The translations under genes were made by a program, and so were the position numbers. From Scortum barcoo (taxonomy: Eukaryota; Chordata; Actinopteri; Centrarchiformes; Terapontidae), in contig CM041547.1 of assembly GCA_023238725.1 (NCBI GenBank), positions 25,642,928-25,706,927 on the forward strand: a stretch of 64,000 nucleotides of DNA. Direction: 5' to 3'. The notes under the pieces are model-generated. The model was not told where the DNA came from. It searched no databases and saw only the letters and a list, made by a program, of their open reading frames with translations. Below, piece by piece: positions 13,701 to 25,700 of this stretch (its first letter is position 1; each line of letters opens with the position of its first letter).

Positions 13701-16700
13701 TTATTCTTCAATATGGAGTACAAAGCCCGAGTTGGTCTGCAGAGCAACCTGAGTTTCACCAACAAAACATCATCTTGAAAAAATAGGTGTTTCACAAACT
13801 TTAGGGGCATGTCTCAATATGCTGTTTTGCATTTGTCACGTGTCCTAGGATGACGTGTCACGTGTCCAAGAGTAGCTACTTATGCCTTGTGTTAAACAAA
13901 CCTGTCTCTAATGGGATTAGAATCTCTCATTGGTTGCTTCTTAAAAAACTCCCAAATGGCACCCAACCTATAGGATAGGGTCTCCCCATTTTGATAGCCT
14001 TTTAAGGACAGGCCTTTGAACATTGGGGTACATCAGTTGCTGTGGTTCATTTCTTTGTTCCAAGACAATAAATCAAAAACAGTTGCCCGGGTCATTCTCC
14101 GGTTATTCTTTGGTTATGCTCCGGTCCACAACTATAAATCAAAGATAATTACTTAGGTGCTTATAGCCTTGTGTGGAATAATTTGTAGCAGTAAATTTGG
14201 GCTCAGGGCATATGATGGTCTTTGCATAGAATCATTTAGAGGGGCCCATGCATCATATTTTGTATGGTGGCCTTACCCAAGTGAACACAATCACATGCAC
14301 TAGCGACCATACATACAGAATACATACATACATGTGCAATATAAAATTGAGTTACATAATATAAAAATGGTACAGTATAAAAATTATATAAAAATAACGC
14401 ACTACGATAGAAAAATTAGACACTACACTATGCAGACCATTTTAATTCACATTTAATGTAATAGTTGGTTCCATGTCTGGAACAGAATCCACATTGGTCC
14501 TCCTTTATCCATGGTTTGACAGTCGGTTGGAGCCTTCTTTCCAGCACCCTGGAGTAAACTTTCCCAGGGAGGCTGAGTAGTGTGATACCCCAATAATTGG
14601 ACCACACAGTCCCCTTTGTTAAAAGTTGTGTTTTGTGGACTTGGAGAAGACATATGACTCACCTCGTGGGAGGCACTGCGGGAGTATAGGGTACCAGGGT
14701 TGTTGTTGCGAGCCATCTGGTCCCTACATAACTAAAGTGAGAGCAATTAGTGAGGCTGTGTCCGTATTCTCGGCACATATGTTCTCAGTCGATGCAGCAA
14801 GGGTTGTTTCAATCTTCATCGTAGTCCCATTGTTTCAGAATCTATCTCTCTGTTTGTCAAATGTTCAATCCTGTTCATGAGCAATCAAGCTTCTGAGGGT
14901 GTGGTCCTCAGTATCTGTGGACAGAATCTCGAAGCGCAGCTGGGGGAGAGGAGGGTGCCCACCTTGGGGACCTCAGACCTCTCCTGCCTCATCTATCTCT
15001 GCTGTTTGTGGATGATGTGGTTTTGTTAGCGTCATCAGACTGTGAGGGCTGTGGCCTGTGCCTCTGTCACAAAACTAACATCTGCATGCACTGGGGCAGT
15101 TTGCAGCCAAGTATGGAGCGATTGAGATGAGAGTCACCTGGAACACCTCCCCGAGGACAGTGCCCAGCAAATGCAAGTCATGCAAGGCCATGGTCCTCAG
15201 TTGGAAAAGGGAGGATTGCTCCTTCTGCGTTGGGAGTGAGGTCATCGAGACGTAGTTCCTGCCTCAGGTACACCGGAGGAGGAGTTCAAGTATCTCGGGG
15301 TCTTGTTTAGAGTGACCCAAAGGTCCAGCACATGCTGAAGGTCCTGGCAGTAACAGGACAACATCATCTGCAAAAAGAGGGTGAAACAGAGAGTGAGATT
15401 GACAGACGGACCGGTGCAGCATCCGGCAATGCGCAAGCTCCTGTCCCGCATCAGCAGTAACGCAGGCACTGCACCAGACTGTGGTGGTGAAGAGAAAGCT
15501 GAGCCAGAAGTCCTGGGAGGCTGAGAAGTGTGATCCCCCTCAAAGCCTTTAATTTGACCCATGACCTCACAGACCGTCAGATGGAGTTTCAAGTCTCAGT
15601 CACCTCTCCTGCCTCATCTTGCTGCCACCACGACAGGCATTTTTATCTCTGCATTTGGCCTCCCCGGAGAGCTCTTGGCCCGGGTCAGTTTTAAGTGGAC
15701 TCTTCCACGGCACAGAACTGGGTTTCAGGGTCATGCCACACAGGTCACTGTAGAATTTTCTAGGTTCAATGTGACCTGCATTTTAGACGTAACTGTTACC
15801 AGGTCCTAGCTGCCTTTTTGTCAGATCAGGCTTAAGTGGCATTTATGGTGTCCCATTGAACTAGCAGGGCTGTGGCCTGTGCTACTGCTGAGTGGTCACA
15901 AAACTAACATCTGCCATTTGCTTACTTTGTTTCAAGGGACCCTGATTTCGGGTTGAGCCCGGCCGGGTCCCCCCCGTGCATTACTACCCAAACCGTACTG
16001 CCCCTCAAAATCACACACTTGTGGTTTCCTTTCCAAAAAGAGTCTGGCCCGTCACCTAAGTACCAGGGGCCCCCGACAAAAGCTCCTAACATTTGGGCAC
16101 ACAAACCCCTCCACCACATAGGTGGCGGTTCAAGGAGGGGACAGTAAATACAGATTTTTTTTTTCTTTCTACTGGGCGGGTGGGTTTGACCCCAACAACA
16201 AATGTGCGCTTACACCTTAGTTTGGATATCCTGGGGAACAATGCCCCAGATCAACATCTGGATTAACAGACTGTAAGTACTAATGTTAATTGAATGATTT
16301 AGACTAATGCTTACTTGTTGAAAATTAAGTTATAAAAGTTAAAAGGCCTGAGGTGTCAAAAGATATGCACTAATTGAAAGTTGAGGTGGAAAAAAACAGC
16401 CTCAACAGAGTCAGATCATCTGATATCAGCAGATTATTTAAATTACATTTAAATTGTTCCATGAGTAAAACACGTGCTTTGAATGTAAATAAGGTGCCAG
16501 GTTGGATTAAAAAAGAATTCTCAAAATAGCTTTATCTAAAAAATGGTGGGGGAAGATCCCGTCTGGACACCTCCTACAGAGCCCCGAATATCCTCAGATC
16601 CTGGAAGCCCCCTGGCTAAGTGGTTGGGGCAGAGAGACACAGTGTGCTTCCCAAAAAGAAAAAAAATCTGCATAGGTTACACCTGTAGTTCTATGCTTCA

Positions 16701-19700
16701 AGCCCTCTCTTCTCCCTTCTTGTCTCCCCTGAAGGCTGCTGTCTTTGTCTTCTCTGAAGGCTCTTCTCTCTTCACTCCTTATCACATATTTAAGGAATTG
16801 GAACATCCAGTTGTTATTATTATATTATTATTATTAGTAGTAGTAGTAGTGGTAGTAGTAGTAGTGGGCTGGAAGATGGAAGTGCAAGTAAGGGGAAAAC
16901 ACCTACAGACTGATACTCATTGGCTACTGTAAAGAAGGGAACAGAAATATAATTTTAGCAATGAAGCCATAGCATACAGAGTTAAAGGAAAGATGAACTT
17001 ATTATAAATGTTTCTGTACTTATACAGAGGGCTGCCTCACTTCTAGCAGAACCAATGAAGACTCCTGAATTAAGGGTGAAGCTACCAATAATGAGGCAAA
17101 AATATGTCAGAACACACCTTTAAAAGTCAGAACACACCTTTAAATTTCAAACTTGATAAAATTTTCAGACTCATAACAGACTGACAGACAAACCAGAATG
17201 CACAGATGCCATACACAGTGTATTGGAATTAGTTTGACTTTGTCAAGATATAAGACTGTTGTCTGAGATGTTCGTCATGATAAACTATAAATATATAAAC
17301 CATAAATATGCTTAGAAATAATTTACAAATACACATATTAATCCTTTTTGCTATGTCTTGTCTCATAGTCATTATACTTAGTCATTTTCTTCACTTTAAA
17401 TGTGATCCAGTAATTGCTGTCTTTACACCCAGTTATAAGTTATTATTTTTAAATTATTTTTAAATGGATATCTGACTCAATGAAACATTTTACTTCCTTG
17501 AGAGTGAAAGTTCATTCTTGACTTGAACTGTATTCATGTAGTTTGACAAAATTGAATGAACTCTTTCATGTGGTCTGTCACATGTGATGTCTTCAGTGTG
17601 GTTCAGCAGAGATCTCTAAGTGTTCAAAGATTTACTATTTACAGCACTTGGCTAGAGTATACATCATTGAAACAGGAGATTCTGGAGACTGAATGAACAC
17701 TAAAAACAGACAACATCAGCTGTTTGTGAACGACAGACCAAAACTGCTCACAGTTTGGCACAGTCAAAGGTCAAAAGGTCAAGGAGCAGAATTATTAATA
17801 ATAGAATTATTAATTATTAATAGAGAATTATTGAAATAAAAATTATTACAGTTATTAGCTTAGGCTATAAATGCTGTGATATGTGGCATCGGTATATGCT
17901 ACATACTTTGGTATTGGTATATATCTCTAAACAAAAAATATTAAATAAACACATCACTTAAACAACATTATGTGAATGTGAACAACATTCACACCAAATA
18001 GTTTATTTGTTTTCTGCACACATTCAATTGGTTCAGTTCTAGCAGACCCTGTGAAAACTCCTGAATCGCTGATGAAACCACCGCACACAAGTCCTATTCT
18101 CATCTTTAAGATCAGGGAATATGGGTAGAAGCATAGTGAAACAAACAGCCAATTGGATCTCTGTTTCTGTTTGAGCTTCCTAGGTTGTACTTCCCATCAG
18201 CCCAGATTAGAACCCTGTTTCCTGTTCAGTTGTTTGGGTCAAGGCTCTAAAATGTGTTTCCTGCAGCAGATAAGATTAGCTTACCCTGGCTGTTAAGGAT
18301 TGTCATATATACACACACACAGCAGGATAGACAGATGAAAACGCTGACAAATGTGAAATGGGTAGGGAAACGTGAAAAGACTTTAGATGATTTTGTAAAA
18401 GATGATTTTGTAAAAGTTTATGGCAAGGTTTCCAACAGCCACTTCCTCCAAGTGAGGAAACAAAATATTCTCAGATCACATAATCTGGGTTGCAATTCAT
18501 CAACATTTTTAAGCTCTTAAAGGTCCAATCATCACTAAAGGCCAAGATAATGGTCAAAGTCATCATATTGACATTTAAGGCTTTTTGATTAATTCACAAT
18601 ATCAATGATTGAGTAATGTAAAAACATTCCACATTAAAATTTGCCAGTAACTGCCGTCTAGCCTTTGATCAGCATAGTGAATTAAATTACATTTTTTTTT
18701 CCAGTTTACATTAACTAGTAAAGATGAAAAGACCGCAAAACATCCGGTCATTTTAGAAACTACTTGCAACATTTCTTCTCTATAATGTGGCTTCATTTGC
18801 TTGGCCCAAGTAAGTAAATGAAACCATCTGCTTAATGTCACATAGTTGACATGCTATTACCATTTGTAACAACCACACATGCAATTAAGAGTGCTGTTTA
18901 CTGTGGAAATGAATCAGGTCTAGGGTTTAGGTACTTTGGGGCAATGGTACCATATACTATTCCAAAGGTACTATACTGAAGGATTTAGTGAAAATGCAGC
19001 TTAACTGATAGGGTTCCCAAATGTTTGCACGTCCTGTTTCATTTATTTTTAGGGCCTATTGTTTTTAGGCCTATTGTATTTCGAATGTTTATAATTTTTC
19101 TTTTTATTATTCTTACCCTAAATAAAAAGCATTTTACGCGGCCTGAAGGTGCTCAAAGTCCAGAAAATTTGCGCACCCCCCAAAGCCAGGCGTAAAATTA
19201 GATATTTTATATATATATAGATATTATTCGTAATTTTACACCGGCCTTTGGGGTCGGATACATGCAAATTTTCATGAGTTTTTGAGCACCTTGAGGGCAT
19301 CTAAAATGCAATTTATTGGCAGACGGAAAAAGCAGAATAATAAAAAAAATAAAATAAATAAACATTTGAATTTCAGTAGGGCCTCGCACCGCCATGGCGA
19401 AACATCAAACTTTGACACTCAATGATTCCTCCAAGTTTCATGCACATAGGTGAAACCGGGTCTATGGCGGACCCTCAGAAAACTTGCTCGTAGGTGGCGC
19501 CGTTGAGCCATTTTTTGGATGCCCATGCAAAATACAAAATTTTACACCCAGCTTTGGGGGGTAAGCAAAATTTCAGGAGTTTTTGAGCACCTTTAGGTCG
19601 TCAAAATGGCGATTCACTGGGGGGGAAAAAGAAGGAGAATTAAAGCTGCAAGCAGCATTGGATGGGCCCTCGCACTTCCGCACCCGTCAGGGGGCTGGCA

Positions 19701-22700
19701 TGTCAGGGGCACCGACTTGATACCGGGCATAAAACACGTCAGCCCTAGAAGCCTTTACACGGACTGTTTTTTTCACACACAGTCCTGAGACCCAAAACTT
19801 CTGTGAGATTTTACCACTTCTGATGAATGTGCCAAATTGTATGACTTTCTGAGCATCTCTAGCCCATCCTCAGCAGCTTGCTTTTGCATGGCGAAACATC
19901 AAACTTTGCCATGCCCCCACAAACACGCCGTTCGACAAAAACCAAAAAGCTTTGCAATTTAGCTTCACTCATGTATTTACATTCTACAGTTACAACTTGA
20001 AGCCAATCTGATCAACTCTCTGTAGGAGGAGTTTGTTCAAGAATGAGGCCTGGAATTAACATCAACTTCTTTTTTAACGTGAGAGACCGAAATTCGCCAC
20101 GCCGCCATGGCCACACCGTCTGATGGAAAGTTAAAAGCTTCGCAATTTAATGTCACCCATGTCTCTAAATCCTACTGTCCAAATTTTAAGATGATCCGAT
20201 CAAAGCTCTAGGAGGAGTTCGTTTTAGTACGAGAGGCCTGGAAATGGATAAAATAGTGCCAAAATTTGACATTTGATTCAAAATGGCGGAATTCCTGTTG
20301 GAGTCAGACCATGGCTCCAAGAGAATTTTTTGTAGATGTTGGCATGTTACGTAACCCCTCCAAATTGAATACACATAGGTGAAGCTGTGTGTGGGGGCCC
20401 CTCTGAAAACCCATATGTAGGGGGCACCGAAACATGTCATTTCCTGTCGCCAATAGGTGGCACTATAACCAAAACTGAATATTGCTGCATAGATTTGTTC
20501 AGGCCTGAATTACAAATATACAAGTGAAATTTCAGCCTGATTCTAACAATGTATGTGTGAGTTACAGGTGAATTACAGCCACTTCCTGTTTTTTGGCGAG
20601 ATACCGAAATTTGGCATGCTGCCACGCCATTCGATGAAAAGTTAAAAGCTTTGCAATTTAATATCGCCCATGTCTCTAGATCGTACAGTTGTCAAAGCTC
20701 TAGGAGGAGTTTGTTAAAATACAAGGCCTGGAAATGGCTAAAATAATGGCAAAATTTGACATATGATTCAAAATGGCTGTCTTCCTGTTGGAGTTAGACC
20801 AAGGGTCCAAGAGGCTTTTTTGTGCATCTTGGCATGTTACATAACCCCTCCAAATTTCATACATTTCATACAACCGTCTGCGGGGGCCCCTATGAAAACC
20901 CATACATAGATGGCACCAAAACATGTAATTTCCTGTCGCCAACAGGGGGCACTATAACCAAAATTGAATATTGTTGCATAAATTTGTTCAGAACTGGACT
21001 ACGATCAAACATGTCAAATTTGTCCCTGATTCAACAATTTATGTATGAGTTATAGCAACTTCCTGTTTTTTGGCAAAAGACAAATTCGCCACGCTGTCAC
21101 GGCAACTCTGATAAAAAGTTGAAATTTTTTGTCAGATGTCATCACCAAGGCCTTGACAACAGCCACACCTAGTTTCAGGTGAATATACTCAACCACTTTG
21201 GAGAGCAGGCTATCATAATGTAAAACATGACACACTTCCTGTCACCAACAAGTGGCGCTATACCCATAACTGAATATTGTTGAATGAATTCAGGCCTGGA
21301 CTACAATCAAACTTGTGAAATTTTAGCGTGATTGAACAATGTTTGTGTGAGTTACAGCTGAATTACACCAACTTCCTGTTTTTTTCCTGTGTCTGGCTTT
21401 GGGGGGATACGCAAATTTTCGTGAGTTTTCGAGCACCTTAGGGTCACAAAAAATGTGATTTATTTAGGTGCGGAATAACCAGAAGAAAAATAAAAAACAT
21501 TCAAATTACAATAGGGCCTCACACTGCCATCAGTGCCCTTTGGTGCTTGGCCCCTAATTAAAGCTGCAGCATTGGACGGGCCCTCACACCTCCGTGCCCG
21601 TTGGGAGGTCCAGTATGTCGGGGGCACCAGCTCGACACTGGGCGGAAAACACGCAAGCCTTAAAGAGCAACTTGCAGGTTAGAGACCCCTGTGAATCAAT
21701 GCATGTAAAAATGATGTAGGAAGTAGATTTTGCTTAAAATATATTATATAATATAATACACACTACAATGACTTTAAAGTCGTTTTTGTAACAGAATTTT
21801 ACTTCCGCATCTGAAAAAGCCGAACCGGAAGTGACGTAACAAAAGGGAGAGTGGTCAGAATGAACAATAGAAATGAATGGATCTGAAGTTAATTTTGACA
21901 CTGAATAAGTTGTAAATATTTATTCATACACGTATGACGGACAACAGTCTTATAATTATGAGCCTGTAAGGCATCCAAGAGAGCAGGAACAGACCAGGAT
22001 GAGGAGGAACAACGGTCAGAGAGGAGAAACTGAGTTGTGTGTGGACAGGTGTCTTGGTGAGAGACTGGTGTTAGTTAACGATGGTTAACACTGTGTTCAC
22101 ATCACAACATTGTAAAGTTTGCTATCACGTATCAGGCTATAAGAACACTAGTTTTAGATTTTGAAATGAGTATATTTAGGGCCACAATAATCCATTACTC
22201 TGTTTAGTTCTTTCAACTATCCAATTTTCTCTATGAATACAATAAAGTTTTGTTGGCCAGTATAATTGAGGACATACTGATTCTGAGTGTTTAGCAGATT
22301 TTTAAACCTATAGAAGTCACTGCTTTTAAATCATATACTTTATATTTAATGTTAACTTGAATTTGAATAATATTAATAATAGCAAAGAAGTACAGCTAAG
22401 TACAGTGTTTACATGTAGATAAATAGCAAACTGGAGACTATAGAAAACACTATACATGGCACATGGCACTTTAGGCAGGAAGCCCTTACCTTCATGTGCT
22501 GTGTCTGCTATCAGAAGATAGTTTCCAGAGGAAGGAAGGATTTACAAAGGTTTTGAATGGCCTCATTTGGGTGACAGTCAATAAAAAGATCATCACAATC
22601 TTACTGTGTAAAAACTTTATAGGAGTACTTTAAGGGTATAATATATAATTAAATATGGTACATAATTAAATAGGAATACTTAAGTAAAAGTACACAAGTC

Positions 22701-25700
22701 AGCAGCAAAACAAACTAACAAACAAGTATTAATGTGAAGTATTAGTTTGGTACCTCTGACATGTATTATTATATATGAACATCATTAGATTATGAATACT
22801 GGAAGCATCAGTGTTTGAAGTACTTTATAAACAGTCAGCTGGTTAAAAAGGTCAAAATGCTCTCTTGCAACATTGAGAAAACTTTTTTAAAAAACAAACA
22901 GAACAGTCAATCAAATGCCCTATTGTAATTTGAATGTTTTTTATTTTTCTTCTGGTTATTCCGCACCTAAATAAACACATCTGTCCTTGTGCTAACTGCC
23001 TCATCCTTGTTGATTTTCTGGCAGGCTCTGGAAAAGGGGGACAGGTGTAGTGGAAGACAAGACAGTGCTGGTCTCTCGTAGAGTCTGTGGTGACCTGAAG
23101 TATCCCTCTCTCTCTCTCTCTCATCTGCTGCCATTGCAGTTGAAATTCAGGTCTGCCAAGAGAGACAAAAAAAGTTGGATGTGCAGTTAAGTGTGTGTGA
23201 ATTAAACCAGTAGAGACAAAATATAAAACATTGATTAAAAAAACTTATTTTTCTGGTATAGTGAGGTGACACTGCCACCCTGTGACTAAAAAGCACTGTT
23301 AGCCATTGACAGGAAAATATTCAAAAACAATAAATACTTTTTTTCCCAGTTTATTTGGTACACCAACCAACTAACGCAGTCCAATACAACAGCCCTACAA
23401 TAACTTCTATCATCATTAAGGTTAAAATGTGTTTTGTTCAAACTGTTTCAGGAGGTTATTATTAAAATGTATGGTCGGTTTTGATTAAGTGATGCTAATG
23501 AAAACATGTTTATGATTTGTCCAGTTTTTATAAGGTATCAATAAGGTTTGGGCTTCTGTGTTAGACAGACAGACTGCTGAGGGCAGACCTGATGAAGCTG
23601 CTGTGTGCACGGAGGGAACCGCAGCTGTCAGTCTCACACGGCGTGGGCTTCAAAATCCCATCCTGAACTCCATCATATCACCGTGAAGACAATCCTCCGG
23701 TCTAATATAAGCGCCACAAATGACCGCAGCAGTAAAGGCTGCTCAGACTCACTACCACCTACTACCGCTCATTAACTTTAGGCAGAGCAGCCAGCAACGA
23801 CTCCCTTATGTGACGTAATATGACGCAATATTGAAAAAAAGAGCGTTTTTCGGGGCACTGCTGAAAATGACCACTCTGATTTTGTGCCTTTATGTTTTGT
23901 AAAACATATTAAATTCTGCATTACCTTTTCAAATACATATTTTCAAACAAGATTAAGTATAAATCTAAAAAAATTATAACCTGCAAGTTGCTCTTTAACA
24001 GCCGTTACACAGACTGTTAAGATCAAATGTAGCTGAAACGTTTACTGGGTGCTGGTTTTCTTTATCTGTTTAGGGGGGCGCTACACGTGTGCCAAGTTTC
24101 ATATATATCGGACAAACAGTCCGGGGACTGCTGTTTTGAAAATTTTAGGGGGAGCTACAGAGCCATTTTGCGTCTATTTGTCTAGCTGAGACTTTTTTGT
24201 CGGGCTTGTGATGTTATAAATATGTGCCAAATTTCAGAAACATAGGTGAAATGTGGTGAATGTGAAATTTCAGCCTGATTCAACAATGTATGTGTGTGTT
24301 ACAGCTGAATTACACCCACTTAGTGTTTCTTGTGGCGAAACATCGAAATTCGCCACTCCACCACAGACACGTCCTTCGTTAAAGTTAAAAGCTTCGCAAT
24401 TTAATATTGCCCATGTGTAGGCAGATACAAATTAGGTTATTAGGTTAGGTTAGGTCCAAACTTGTTTAACTGTTGTCCAGGTCTGGACAAATTTATGCAA
24501 CAATATTCAGTTATAGATATAGCGCCACCTGTTGGCGACAGGAAGTGTCACGTTTTACATTATGATAGCCTGCACCAAAGTGGTTGAGCACATTCACCTC
24601 AAGTTATTATTACTCACACATAAATTGTTGAATCAGGCCCAAATTTGACATGTTTGATTGTAGTGCAGTTCCGAACAGATTTATGTAGCAATATTCAGTT
24701 TTGGTTATAGCGCCACCTGTTGGCAACAGGAAATGACATTTTCGGTGCCACCACCTATGTATGGGTTTTCAGGGGGGGACCTGCAGACAGTTTAACCTAA
24801 TAATTATTTAATTAATTTATAATTTAATAAGATTTCTGCCCTGAACATATCCATCCATCCATCTTCTAAACCTGCTTATCCTGAGCACACACAGGGTCGC
24901 AGGGGTGCTGGAGCCTGTCCCAGCTATCTTTGGGCGAGAGGCAGGGTACACCCTGGACTGGATGCCGGTCAGTTGCAGGGCTGACATTGAAGGACAAACA
25001 AACAACCACTCACATTCACACCTAGGGGCAATTTAGAGTTGTCGCCAGTTAACCTGCATGTCTTTGGATTGTGGGAGGAAGCTGGAGTACCCAGAGAGAA
25101 CCCACACAGGCACAGGGGAGAACATGCAAACTCCACACAGAAGGGCCTACCTCAACCAGGGATTGAAGAAGCGACAGTGCTAACCACTACACCACTGTGC
25201 GCGCCTGCCCTAAACACATCTACATTTGAATTTTCACACTGAGCGCCACATAGATAGATTTAACGAGGCAGCCCCCATGCCACTGCGTTTCACCTACGTA
25301 TCTGAAATTTGGCACACACGTGTAAGATCTTGGAGCTAGATCGCCCGATGCAAAACCGCTGTGTGTGCTCCCTAGAATTTTTTTAAAAAGCAGTCCCCGG
25401 CCATGCTTTTAACTACGTGTTATGTAACGTCCCAAGATCTACAAAAAAGACTCTTGGACCCATATCCTAAACCCAACAGGAAGTCAGATATTTTGATTTA
25501 TGTGTGCCATATTTTTTTGAATAGGAGCAATTTACAATCTTCAGTCGAGCCAATGCCCCCGACATGCCAGCCCCCTGATGGGCACGGAGGTGCAAGGGCC
25601 CGTCCAATGCTTCTTGCAGCTTTAATTTTATTTTGAAACTATATAACATTTAAATAAAAATAATGTTGCTTTAAAATCTGAAGGAATGTGTCATTTAGAG

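Larger units (their letters stand above)
19005..25635. repeat. Nested, partly palindromic array of one abundant teleost repeat
   Basis: Recurring signatures are TAAAGCTGCAAGCAGCATTGG, TTCCTGTCGCCAATAGGTGG, CCAACAGGGGGCACTATAAC, GTTAAAAGCTTCGCAATTTA and CAAATTTTCATGAGTTTTTG. They appear on the plus strand at 19227-21557, 21558-21660 and 23999-24430. They appear on the minus strand at 24480-25635, ending in the complement of the AAAGCTGCAAG start. The units are non-coding despite short open frames. An inner TTAA-flanked element (21660-23999) and another repeat (24838-25215) are inserted. The family is common in teleost genomes but I cannot assign its class. Confidence 0.8.

Noticed and set aside
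13500..14110. An LTR of an endogenous retroelement
   Set aside because: Slightly higher GC and repeated CACGTGTCC words, but no paired LTR, primer-binding site or polypurine tract was found.
19606..19788. Open frame in the teleost repeat as a gene
   Set aside because: It lies in the repeat unit that recurs on both strands without a conserved frame.
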